Part shown: piece by piece, positions 1-11,640 of the stretch | Layout of the letters: each line of letters begins with the position of its first letter | Numbering within the stretch: the first letter of the stretch is position 1 | Source: Daucus carota subsp. sativus | Lineage: Eukaryota > Streptophyta > Magnoliopsida > Apiales > Apiaceae | Direction: 5' to 3' | NCBI RefSeq assembly: GCF_001625215.2 | Contig: NC_030385.2 | Coordinates: forward strand, 37,535,598-37,599,597 | DNA length: 64,000 nucleotides | The notes under the pieces: generated by a model | Databases searched by the model: none | The model's input: the letters and a program-made list of their open reading frames with translations, nothing else | Told to the model about the DNA's origin: nothing | Program-made: the position numbers and the translations under genes

Positions 1-527
1 AACCATTGGTTAACTTGAGTAAATGGCTAAATGGCATAGCATGTGATAATGCGCGGAGAAAACTATAAAATGGATGAAAATGACACGTACCAAAACGGCA
101 GTGTAATATTTGCGAAAACTACAAACGCATACGTTAAAATGTTATGCATTTCTGACCCTTGAACTAAAAAATTAAATTAATGTGAACTTTCATTGAGGAA
201 AACTACTTCCAAAAATTGAAATTTTATTTTGCGGGGCTCATTTGACAAATCTGAATCATGTGAGTTGATAAGTTATCTGAATTCAAAATCAATAATGTCA
301 TTTGACAAATAATTTTTAAAATATCTGAATGAAATTAATTTATGAATTTACTTTGTTAAATTAATAAATGTGTCTTATATAAAATATTTATACATCTAAT
401 AATATCGTATTTAAAGAGGACATTGAATTTAATTGATTATAAACCAATAAAAGTCAAACTAAATTAAATATCTTTTCTGTCAGAATTAAAATATGTAAAC
501 AAATTAACATTTGACATTATAATATAA

Positions 528-556
528 CTAGTTTATGACCCGTGTCAAGCACGGGT
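528..556 (-). mobile_element. Helitron-like 3' terminus
   Basis: Read on the minus strand, this is a GC-rich hairpin (arms ACCCGTG and CACGGGT, 5-nt loop, at 538-556), then a short AT spacer, then CTAG followed by T. That is the layout of a Helitron 3' end: hairpin, then CTRR, inserted next to T. The element body would lie to the right. I could not find its 5' TC end. A close relative of this end lies on the plus strand at 22735-22761. Confidence 0.5.
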
Positions 557-2559
557 TTAAATAAATTTTTAAAAATTTATTATTTATTGAAAGTATAATG
601 TTTTTTTAATTACATTATCATATTTTTATTATAATTTTAAATTACTATTTTTAAATTATATTTAAATTATTGTTATTTAAAAATAAGACTTTCTATATAT
701 TAAAATTTGATCTTATTTTAAATTTATTTCATCACAATATGGGTCCCCATTCTATGGAGTTTACAAAATAAGGAGTATTGGAGTCCAAAATTATTTAAAA
801 ATAATATATTCATTTTAATTTTAATTTGTTTAGTCTACAATATTTATAAATATCTGACAATCTGCAGATTATATTCTACGATATAATTGTTGCAATCTAA
901 AAATAAAAAAAATTATTTTATAAATCACTAAACACTATATATGTTCTAAAATATAACTCATAAGAGAATAATGATCTTAATGATTGTTGGAGTTGAAAGA
1001 TGTTAATGATTAATTGATAATTATATTTAAAACTACTTAAAGATGATAAACTATATATAAATTTGAATAATTAAAAATATTATTTTCGACTAAACCAAAA
1101 GATTATGACCGGTACTTACTACAGCTTAAATGTGGAGTTTATGGAACTTAACTTTGACAATATGTTTTATTTTAGTAAAATCATTATATTGTTTGATGAT
1201 TTTTAAATTGTGAAAATAATATTCAAGATCAACACACATAAGTCTGTTTATAGCGTCTTTAATCTCGAATAAAATTCAAAATATTAAGTCGTAATTGTTA
1301 TATTCAATCTAATAGGCAAACGTTATATATAATTATATTTGGAGTTTTTGTAAATATAACATTGGTGTTGTCGTTGTTTGACAAACTAATATTGTAGTTT
1401 GATGAAGTTAATTAACTTTTCAAAACTAATTTGATATCAAATTAACGGGTGTCTTGTTTTTCGATTCTTTTTATTATATGTTAGCAATATGGACAATGAC
1501 TTCATTCTCTTCGAGTTTCTGTTTGTCAAGTCAGTGTTACCCCTCCTTATTCATCTTTATCGCAATCTTATGAAGAGTATGGAATAAATTAAAATTTATA
1601 TTAATAATTTGTCATTGTTTTAGATTTATAATAGGTATGTTTAATGTTATTTAATTTTATTGAGTTGATTCATATTTAATTGATAGAAATTTTAGACGGT
1701 TAATTCCTATGTTAAATTGTTCGATAAATCTATAATTTGTGATTAATTTAGAGTTATAATATATATGTGTTGCGTATATTTAATCTGTAATTGTTTTAGA
1801 TTTAGAATAGGTAATTCTAACATGAAGTTCTTTTAGAATTAAGAGTATTACTTGTTTGTATGACAAACTAATATAGAAGTCTGAAAGAATTTTTAAGTTA
1901 AATAACTTAAATATGTTTTATAAATAAAATTCATTATTTAAATATTTAATTTATTTTATGTTCTCGGATCCGCACAAAAGCTCTGTTGACTCCCTATATT
2001 TATCTGATAGAAATTTTATAGAGAATTCAAATTTATGTGATAAGGATTTTATAGAGTTAATTTCTAAGTTAAATTGTTTCGATTTTAAAAATTAAAATAT
2101 TTAGTTATATTGGGATAGAATTTTATATCATGAATAATCGTTATGTCAAAAAGTCCTGATCAATATATATGTCTTATATTTTTTAATAGGAGTATAATAC
2201 TTTTAATAGGAGTTTAATAATGATATAATAATAAAAATTAAATATAATATATGATAATATAATAATAATAATTAAGTATAATATATGATGACCAAATTTT
2301 GGTACTCTGCACTGATGTTCCATCGAAACGTGCTTTCGCTTATTAATAAAGGGTATTGATTAGATAATTTCAAACTTTCAAATTTTATATTAAACTCCAC
2401 GGTTTTACAAAATTTTGATGCTTTAGTGGGTTAGTTTTATGTATAATAATATTCTTTCCTAAGTATACAGTACTCTGAATATAAAATTATTGACTGCTCT
2501 TTGCTTATACAGGTAAAAAAGAGTTGCTGAATGAATGAGTTGTAGTTTTATGATTGAAC

Positions 2560-2630
2560 CGTTGAGCTTTGTCTGACTGCTTATTTCAAAATCGTTGAGC
2601 TTTGTCTCATTCATACTGCTTATTTCAAAA
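2560..2630. repeat. two-copy tandem direct repeat
   Basis: A unit beginning 'cgttgagctttgtct' and ending 'tgcttatttcaaaat' occurs at 2560-2592 and directly again at 2593-2630. The second copy has a few extra bases in its middle. This is a local tandem duplication with no coding capacity. Confidence 0.75.
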
Positions 2631-2843
2631 TCCTTCCCAAGTAATTTGAATGTCTCCTGCGGTCAGCAACATGGCTCATTCAGCACTAATAATTAAGAGA
2701 CAAACAAATGGCCCCCGAACGCAATCAAAAACAACTTTGTTATAGCGTGATATGATTGGATAGTATTTTACAATCCTGTCTGTAAATATAACTGCGCACT
2801 ACTCTAACTACTAACGTGTGCATGGTGGTTTATTTTTAACATT

Positions 2844-3062
2844 TTACGCGATCTTGCATTCATGAGAACTGAGGAGAGCTAAACAACTTGGTTCAGGAGC
2901 GGCCATTTGATCAAAAGCGACTACATCCGGTCGCTTGTAGCCTAAAGCCGCCATATATCGTCGGTCGCTTTTAACAGTTTTTCCTTTAGGATCAGCTTCT
3001 AATGAACTAGGGGATTTAGCACCTTTGGTTACATGTTGATAGTGTGCTTCAAGCAACTTCAT
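2844..3062 (-). CDS. possible 72-aa ORF, unrecognised
   Basis: A minus-strand frame of 72 codons starts with ATG and is rich in Lys, Ala and Pro. Its composition is less AT-driven than its surroundings, so it may be a remnant or single exon of a gene. I recognise no domain, signal peptide or membrane segment. It lies just left of a LINE 3' fragment. It could equally be chance. Listed as low-confidence hypothetical only. Confidence 0.15.
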   Translation of the reverse strand: MKLLEAHYQHVTKGAKSPSSLEADPKGKTVKSDRRYMAALGYKRPDVVAFDQMAAPEPSCLALLSSHECKIA

Positions 3063-3147
3063 AACCGTAACTCATTGTATCCATTTCCTTCTAAGTTCTA
3101 TTCATTTCCTTCCAAACGTTGGTCTGATGCCATTTTTGCTGAAGCAG

Positions 3148-3337
3148 TTTTTTTTTTTTTTGAATAAAACATACTTGCTTTCATTAAGATAAATCCACAA
3201 TCAAAACATCAGAGAGAAAATCCGGAGGAGTATCAACCCACTCCTGGAAATGCCTGACAAAGAATGGAGGGCTCTAGCTAACTTATGAGCTATCTCATTC
3301 GCAAACCTAGGAACAAACTGACTAGCACGTTATCAAA
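3148..3337 (-). mobile_element. LINE (non-LTR retrotransposon) 3' fragment, broken
   Basis: On the minus strand the translation gives RFANEIAHKLARAL, then in another frame EWVDTPPDFLSDVLIVDLS and a stop, then a short 3' UTR and a run of 14 A (T run 3148-3161 on the plus strand). This is the C-terminal end of the RNase H-like domain of plant L1-type LINEs. A one-base frame change separates the two halves. The 5' part is missing, which is typical of 5'-truncated LINE insertions. I found no clear target-site duplication. Confidence 0.75.
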
Positions 3338-3588
3338 GTGCTTAAATAATTCAAGACAATCTAACACACATATGGAAGTATGCTTAAATTGATTCATGTA
3401 CTCCATACATATTTTACATTACTCGCAAGCTAGCTCTAAATATATCGGCATAGACCACCTTTTATCCTATATTGATCGAATGCAGATAAATATTTCAGTG
3501 AGACAAGTGAACAATATTGTATCATGTGGTATACCTATATACTTATTATCATGTAGTATATTATGCAAATCACAAAGCTTGATATATC

Positions 3589-6167
3589 TCATCGAGGGCT
3601 GTAGGTTGAGGGTTGCAACAAACTGTTTGTACTTGAATGATAGTGATCCGGGTCATCTCCAACATTATCGTAACAACTTAGTTGAATTTTATAGAGATCC
3701 GAATGCTGAATATCAGTACGACCCAACAAGCGTGTGGCCTCTTCATTGACATGATGATTAGCCCATGGAGTTCTCTTGAATATTCTCAATCTTTCTATTT
3801 CCATTGTCACTTCCTTCATTGTCGGCCTTTCTTTACCAGAAAGGCTAAGACACCTCTTCACAAGTCGAGCAGCTGCTTCGAGTTGCTCTAACGTCCCTTC
3901 CTGCACCAATCGAGGCTCTAGTATTTGGAATATTCGATGTTCTTCCACAGAGGTGATAAAAAATGTAGCCAGATTTCTGTCTTCGAGGGATCTCGTCAAG
4001 GAAATTGGTTTTCTCCCAGTTAGGAGCTCGGCAAGGACCACGCCAAAACTATATACATCACTTTTGTCCGTCAATTGGCCTTTGTGAAAGTATTCAGGGT
4101 CTAAGTACCCCAAGGTCCCTTGGACTAATGTAGTCACTTGGGGTTGATCCAATGGAACAAGCCTCGATGCTCCGAAATCAGAAATTTTGGCTACATGATT
4201 ATCATCCAGTAAAATGTTGGCTAACTTGACATCTCTATGAATGATGGGTATGGAAGCTGCCGAGTGAAGATATGCAAGGGCGCAAGAAGATTCAGCAGCA
4301 ATTCTCAATCGATTCTCCAAGGATAACCATGGCATGCTTCCATCAATGTTGTGGACATGATGGAATAAGGTACCATTTGAAATAAACTCATAGACCAATA
4401 GAGGTACTTCACACTCTAAACAACAACCAAGAAGTTTGACAACATTCCTGTGGTTAACTTGTGTAAGAATGACCATCTCATTGATAAACTGCTCCACTTG
4501 ACTCATATCCATCACTTTTGACCTTTTAATGGCAACTACACGTTCATCTGGTAAAATTCCTTTGAACACTATACCATAAGCACCTTGTCCAATAATCCTA
4601 TCAGAGGAATAGTTGTTTGTCGCTTTCTTCAGTTCTTTGTCTGTAAAAAGTTTGGTTGGTTCAACACCACTGCCATCCATTGCATTGCTTTGTTGTTTCA
4701 ATAGCAGACCTCCGTTTTGCTCAAAGAACTTCTCCCGTAACTGAGTATGTTTTCGTATCATGATGATGCAGTATACGCAAATAGTTCCCACGAATAAAAA
4801 GAAGCAACCGAATGACAAACCTGCATGTAACTTGTAAGAAATTGTGCACGAATAAAATTTAATCTTACATGCTGCTAAATAAAGCATTTTCCTGTCAGTA
4901 ATATGTTATATATTACCTAACTGGACACATAACATAAAGCATTAGGTTATATATTACCTAAGATGAACTTGATCAGCGGGAACTTGGAACTTCTAGCAAC
5001 GCAGCCACTGCCATTTTTCCTGCCATCACCGTGGTAGCCGTGTGGACAAGAACAGTTGTAATTTCCTGGAATATTAATGCAGGTCTTCTCACAGTCATTC
5101 AACTTTGGATCTGCACATTCATCCACATCTAGAAACAAGAATACAAAAAATAAATAAATTTAATCGATAAAAGGAACCAGACAAGAAAGGAACGCATGTA
5201 GCATTCGGTTACCTTTGCATCCTGGGCTGAGATATGGATTACCATCGTAACCTTGATTACAGCTGCATCGGTAGCCACCAGAACTTTTACCTCCGTCGAT
5301 GCAATAGCTATGTGCATATCTACAAGCAAAATCAGGGTGCTGAGCTGCTTGAGCACAAGTTCTATTTTCATCAATCACCCAGTCAAGTACTATAGGTACA
5401 GTAGTCTCGATCTTAGTCCTGAAGGCTCCAATGTCTTTAAGATCTGAAAGGCCACGAAAATTGAAGGCTTTTTTTTCACCCAAAAAGGCATAGCCGCAAG
5501 GGTTAAAAGATGAAATGTTGTCAGTATGGTTGCGATAGGTACCAAGGTCGACATAATAGTACTTGAGAGCATTCACAGAAACTTGACAACAGCCAGCACC
5601 CGAACACTCGCCTTCCTTAACTTCCTTCTTATCGCGACATATGGTAGTGCATCCTGTTGGCGAAACTTCATCATCGGCCTGGTAGAAGTCTCCCCAGTCA
5701 TCACAGCCAACCACGGTCAGCACATTTGCACGAGAATATGTGTATGAAGTGTTCCTCAAATCAAGTGACGTGTAAATGTTTGTGTAAAGCAAGCCCGAGA
5801 GATCATAGCATGTTTCAGCTCCAAGGTTACTAATGCGCAGTTCAGAGTCTGATATATCAAAAACCTCGTAGTCCACATCGTTTAGTTTTATGACGGCCTT
5901 AGGGTTGGTAGTGGTGCTACATGTGATATCGAACCAGGAATTAATGGAACAATTCGGGCCTTTGGAATCTTCTGATATGATTCCGAATGGATAGGGTACT
6001 TTCAGATCCCCACATTGACTTGGGCATCCTGTCTTCGCCAAGACTCCACCGTTTATTATAGTGTTGCTCGTGTTGGTATCAATCCTGGTGCTATTATATT
6101 CAGAAGTTGCAGCTTCCAGCTCCCAAGCACAAACAAGCAAGACAAGCATGTGCTTAATTCTTGTCAT
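3589..6167 (-). CDS. wall-associated receptor kinase (WAK), array member 1
   Basis: Three exons on the minus strand: 5213-6167, 4958-5128 and 3589-4820, joined at GT-AG sites in phase 1, giving 785 aa. A hydrophobic signal peptide (about 1-20) precedes a cysteine-rich galacturonan-binding WAK domain starting [16 protein letters not shown]. An EGF-like repeat closes exon 1, and exon 2 is a Ca-binding EGF module (DVDECAD...). The transmembrane helix is near 376-398. The Ser/Thr kinase has a glycine loop GQGAYG, Lys474, HRD with Asp572, DFG with Asp590, and DPE at 616-618, so it should be active. The family spans the plasma membrane and binds pectin or oligogalacturonides to signal wall state or infection. 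This is the array member furthest downstream in the direction of transcription. A later in-frame ATG (about 6149) is an alternative start. Confidence 0.93.
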
Positions 6168-8009
6168 TTTACCGAGTTTGAAATTTCAGAGTATTGTATA
6201 GAGATATAGCTAAGAGCTAACTTGCTAAATGATTTATAATCGGTGAGTTCTTATCTCAAAGATTTTTCAACAATTGAACAAGTAAGCGGAAGTAATGAAT
6301 GCTTAACTGCCATCGGCCACTAATTAATGGGCCTGTTTGGTTTAGAGAAGCAGAAGCTGCTTCTGGCTTCTGCTTCTCATGACCCGTTTGTGTAAAAAAG
6401 TAGAAGCACTTTTAAGAAGCTGAGAATGTTAGCTTCCCTCTCACAGCTTCTGCTTCTTTTCCAAACACTTTATTAACTTATTTACTTCTCACTTCTACTC
6501 CACTTTTATATTATAAGCAAGAAGTCACTTCTTTTAAGCTAACCCAAACGGCCCCAATGATTTGAACTTCCAATAGTATCACTCAGCTACAACAGAACTG
6601 GTATCACTAGTTTAACGAACGACTCACTAGTCACTTCCAATAGTGGTCTGATCAAAAGCCCTCGACAGAACTGGACCGATTCTTGATAGAATTTGAATGG
6701 TGAACTAATCAATACTGGGATGCAGACATTTAACTATATATTTGCCACTAATTGTTGAAAAGTATGAACAATCCCATCAGGTAGGCTGGCGGATTCATGT
6801 TAAAGATTCGTCTGATCTGTGCGCAAGTGTGCCCACACAAAAATCGCAGATCACGTATAGGATTAAAGCTTCATTAACACACATTTGAAAAAGTCTGTAT
6901 TCAACGATAAATTTCCATTAAAAGAATGGAGTATTTTCTTCTTATATTTATTCCAAGAGCAATAATACATGCAATAATAGAGTGAACTTCAGAGTTGTCG
7001 CCAAAGTTTACACCGATTTTCAAAACGTTGGTCATGGTTTCAAATTCTCAAAAAGGTGGCCAAAATTTGGCTCCGCTTTTTAAAAGTATGGCTCCCGTTA
7101 AATGTCCCTATTCATTGACGCAGGTTTGGAAAAGTCTATATTTTAGAATTTCTTTATGTTTATCAAGACGATTTAAAAACGCCGATGATCTTGGTTTGAG
7201 CAAGTACTCTAGCAAGTATAAAGGTTCAAATGTGTCAAGGTTGGATAAAAGACAATCCAAAATATGCAAACTTGAATAAGTTGCGAGTCTTTATTTTCTC
7301 AACAAGATTAACGTGTGTGTGTGTTAATTTTTATAAATTTAATATAGTTTTGTAGAAGATGATTAGACTTCTCTTTCGTGAAGCTTGCCGGTGGAATGAC
7401 AGAAATATCGCTTTTCAAGTCCCAACTGGATTGATGTCAACTGTATTTGTGTTATAGTAACCGTATAAAATTTGTGTTGATAGCACTATGAAAAATATTA
7501 TAGCTAGGTCAGCTACTGTGATAGCATCAACTGTGAAGACTTGATATGAATAATATTGTTCATATAATTCAATCAAACAATTCACTTTCAGATGCAACTT
7601 GCAACTAAAGAGTACAATTTACCTACTACAGCGGCATTCATCGTGTTCTACAACTGCTGATCAATATATTTCTTATAACTACATTATATAATTAGGTACC
7701 TGCTAAAATTGATAAGCATGTTACCTGAGGTTGAACAGAAAGATTCAAATGTAAAATTTAGAATCACATTCAAATAGTATTACTTGCTTTGATATTTCAC
7801 ACACTCCATAAGAAGTTCAAATTAAAACCAAATGCATCACTTCTTAATCAACTACATAAGCATAACTTGATTCAAATGAACAATGTATCACAAAGTAAAC
7901 TTAGAAACTAGAAAGCTGTATAGGACTTGCACAAAGAAATACAAATGCACATGTGCAATGGGTACTTATTATGTATATATATTACACAATTCACAAAACT
8001 TGAAATATC
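6168..8009. other. intergenic region between WAK 1 and WAK 2
   Basis: It holds the promoter side of WAK 1, the MITE at 6329-6555, and otherwise AT-rich sequence with no credible ORF. A 94-codon plus-strand frame at 6995-7279 has no recognisable domain and biased composition. Confidence 0.6.
6329..6555. mobile_element. short TIR element (MITE)
   Basis: The left end is GGGCCTGTTTGG and the right end, reverse-complemented, is GGGGCCGTTTGGGTTAGC, so the terminal inverted repeats are imperfect. A 3-bp AAT flanks both sides. The interior is rich in 'gaagcagaagctgcttct'-type inverted motifs. At 227 bp with no ORF it fits a non-autonomous MITE, possibly PIF/Harbinger-like from the 3-bp duplication, but AAT is not the usual TWA, so the superfamily is uncertain. 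It lies about 160 bp upstream of the WAK 1 start. Confidence 0.6.
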
Positions 8010-10818
8010 TCAGCGAGGGCTGGTTGACGGGTGCAACAAACTAATAGTAGTACTTGAGGTGTAGTGTTCAGAGTCAGTACCAAAGTTATTGTAAGAACTT
8101 AGTTGAATTTCATACAGATCTGAATGCTGAACCTCGGCATGGTCTATTAAACTCGTTGTCTCTTCAATTCCATGTTGATCAGTCCAAGGATGTTTAGGAA
8201 ACTTTCTCAAACTGTCTATTTCGATTGTAACTTCCTTCATTGTGGGTCTTTCTTTACCATTAAGGCTAAGGCACCTAATCACAAGTCGAGCAGCTGCTTC
8301 CAGTTGCTCTAATGTCCCTTCTTTCAGCACTCGAGGCTCTAGGATCTGGAAAAGTCGATTTTCATTTACAGCAGTGATAAAATATGTTGCTAGATTTCGA
8401 TCTTCTGGAGATCTCTCCATGCAAATTGGCTTTCTTGCAGTTAAGAGCTCTGCAAGTACAACTCCAAAACTATAAACATCACTTTTGTCTGTCAATTGCC
8501 CGTTGTGGAAGTATTCAGGGTCCAAGTACCCCAAGGTCCCTTGTACTAATGTCGTAACTTGGGTTTGATCTAGAGGTACAAGCCTAGATGCTCCAAAATC
8601 TGAAATTTTGGCCACATGATTATCATCTAGTAAAATGTTGGCTAGCTTGACATCTCTATGAATAATGGGAATGGAAGCTGCGGAGTGAAGATATGCAAGG
8701 GCTCCAGAAGATTCAGCAGCAATTCTCAGACGATTTTCCAAAGATAACCACGACATCTCTACATTGTGGACATGCTCGTGCAAGGTACCATTTGAGACAA
8801 ACTCATAAACCAGTAAAGGCACTTCACACTCTAAACAAAAGCCCAGAAGTTTAACCACATTCCTGTGGTTCACTTGAGTAAGAATCACCATCTCATTGAT
8901 GAATTGCTCTATCTGACTCTTATCTATAATTTTAGACCTTTTAATAGCAACCACACGTTGACCAGGCAAAATTCCTTTAAACACTATACCATAACCACCT
9001 TGTCCAAGGATCCGATCAGAGGCATAATTATTTGTTGCTTTCTTCAGTTCTTCATCTGTAAAAATTTTTGTTGACTCAACAGTAACACCCTCCTGTGGTT
9101 TACTTTGCTGTTTTAACAAGAGACCACCATTTTGCTTGAAAAAAATTCTCCCTTGCTTGTGTATGTTTTCTTTTCTTGCTGATACAGTACAACCAATTAA
9201 TTCCAACAATTAAGGAGATGCAACCAAATGACGTACCTGCATGCAAGCCATAATAATTTGGGCGATGAATAAAAATAAATTTGCTTATGATTTGCTAACA
9301 TTTTTCCAATAAAGTATACACACTCTAGTTAATTATCAGGAATTCTGCTATATGTGCTTGTTATGACTTCAATCATAGTAGTATTATCTAGTTCTATCTG
9401 TATCTTTCTTCTAAGTAGTTTGAAGAAGCAACTAGGGGCCATGTTTCCAACCATTAACCCATACATATATGTGAAAACTATATACAAACTGAGTGCACTC
9501 TGAACAACTAATTCAGCAAATCGCCTGAGCGAGATAAGTTCTCATACTACATTATATATACAGGGACTCGATTTCTTACTTGTGAAAGAATATTACCTAA
9601 GATGACCTTGATCAGGGGGAACTTGGAATTTACAATTGAAACTTGATTAGCAGAGCAACCAGTGCCACTTTTTCTGCCATCACCATCATAACCAGGTGGA
9701 CAAGAACATCTGTAATTCCCCGGTACATTAGTGCAAGTCTTCTGACAGTCATTCTTTTTTGGATCTGCACATTCGTCAATATCTAGAAAAAAAATAAAAA
9801 AATGATGGACATGTAGAATTTAGTTGCTATACTAATATTCATGTACCAATTAATAAGTGAATTCTAAGAGTTGCAAGTAATAACTACCTTTGCATCCTGG
9901 GCTTAGATATGGATTACCCTCGTAGCCTTGTTCACAGACACAACGGTAGCCACGAGATCGTTCTACATCAATGCAAGTGCTATTTGCAGATATGCAAGCA
10001 TAAAAACTAGAGTCGTGAGCTGCTTCAGAACAATTTTTAGACTCTTTATAAATGACCCAGTCGAGTACTCTAGGGACAGTATCCATGATCTTGTTCTTGA
10101 TTGCTGCATCGCTAAGATTTGAAAGAAGACTAGTGTTGAAGCTATTTTTTTCACCCATAAAAGCATAGCCGCAAGGGTTAAATGACGACGTGTTAGTATG
10201 ATTATTATAGGTCTTAAGTACGATTGTACTGAACCAGACAGCATTAAGAGATAACTGGCAACAGCCAGTGCCAAAACACCCTTCTTTCTCAACTACTTCT
10301 GCATTCTTACATGTGCTACTACATGTTTTAGGCACAAAAGCGTCTTGGTAGTTTTCTGCATAATCATCACAACCAACAACGGTCCACACATTGTTGAGGG
10401 GAAATGCGTATGGAGTACTATCCAAATCAGTTGACGGCTGGTATGTTCTGTAAATAGCGCCAGATTTATCATAGCAATTTTCAGCCACATCATTGCTAAC
10501 GCGCAGCTCAGTGTCTGATATATCAAAAATCTCAATATCCCAATAACTCATCATGGCTTTGGGAGGGTTGGTAGTAGTGTTGCAGGTAATTCCAAACCAC
10601 TCATTATAAGAACAATTACGATCTTCGTGCCCTTTTGATATGATCCCAAACGGGTATGGCACTTTCAGGTTTCCGCATTGGCTCTGACATCCCCGCTTTG
10701 CAAAGGCTCCAACGTCCATAATACTGTGACTGTTGTCGATTTCAGTGGCAGTATTACATTCGGATGTGGCCCCTTCAAGCTCCAAAGCACAAACAAGCAA
10801 GACAAGAAGCAAGTACAT
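8010..10818 (-). pseudogene. WAK array member 2, frameshifted before the kinase
   Basis: Same three-exon plan as its neighbours: 9888-10818, 9597-9782 and 8010-9236. The ectodomain (signal peptide, WAK domain from [19 protein letters not shown]) and the Ca-binding EGF exon are intact; exon 2 is five codons longer than in the siblings. Exon 3 begins in frame with the TM helix ([12 protein letters not shown]...). A run of seven T in the sense strand (plus-strand A run 9139-9145) carries one base more than the siblings' frame allows, so the frame hits a stop at about residue 417. The kinase downstream is otherwise complete, with glycine loop, VAIKRSK, HRD, DFG and DPE. As written, the gene encodes a membrane-anchored receptor without kinase. 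A homopolymer sequencing error is the main alternative. Confidence 0.8.
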
Positions 10819-11640
10819 TTTTGCTTTTATTGTAAAGAGGGTAATATTTCGATGTTTATAGTATTGTATACATAGATTTCACTAATGCTCTTGGTGTTTT
10901 ATATAGGCAAAGGTTATTTGAAGACTTTTTTAAACAACTGAGTCAATGAAGAAGATATGCATGAGCTTGCATCAGCACTGGAGTTAACTATAGCAGGAGT
11001 ACTGGAGTAGGTGCTTTTAATGTACGGAAGAAGTACAGATTATTTAGTTGATGACGAATCTTCGTTGTATAATATTATCAAGTGACTACTAATACTAATT
11101 GGAGGAGCATCGGTTATGAAGACTTAAAATTAAGAATACGTTCATGGATTAATCATACATAATACATTTCACTTTCAGATGCAAAATGCGTAGTGCGTTT
11201 CACTTTCATTGCATTCTGACTTTTAAACCTAGTGTATTTTAGTAACTGCATTTGTTTCTGTATCTGAAAACTGTAAAATATGTTTAGCAAGGTTGAAGAG
11301 AAAGATTCAACTATAACTGTTATGAGTTGAAGTGTTAAACGAAACATGTATTTATATACTTTGATTCATCTACTCTAAAAAGAATTTCAAGTTGTATCGC
11401 AGTTATCTCCTAATGCCTCATGATCAACTATACTTCTGCATAACTTAATTTAAAAATGAACAATGTACAGTATAATAGTTACTGTAAATTACAATTCAAT
11501 CATCTGACTATATATCACCTTTTAATCAAATACACTTACCTAACTAGATTACAAAATAAAAAATGTTTCTTCATGTAAACTTATTGATGAAATATAAGTT
11601 TATGGCTCAAAAACACAGAAGTTTAGATAAATACTACATT
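10819..11640. other. intergenic region between WAK 2 and WAK 3
   Basis: AT-rich spacer holding the WAK 2 promoter and the presumed 3' flank of WAK 3. I see no credible ORF, RNA gene or bordered transposon. Confidence 0.6.
10897..10905 (-). promoter_or_regulatory. TATA box of WAK 2
   Basis: On the minus strand the sequence reads TATATAAAA, 79 bp upstream of the ATG at 10818, a normal plant distance. So the promoter of the frameshifted gene looks intact. Confidence 0.5.

Larger units (their letters stand above)
1..2843. other. AT-rich gene-free region with decayed repeats
   Basis: No open frame here looks like a protein. The DNA is very AT-rich. Short phrases recur in direct orientation: a phrase with 'attgttttagattta' near 1615 and 1790, one with 'gacaaactaatat' near 1380 and 1861, and 'tgatagaaatttta' near 1681 and 2006. 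This suggests an old, internally repeated transposon body. A Helitron-type end lies near 528 and a short tandem duplication near 2560, listed separately. Confidence 0.6.
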
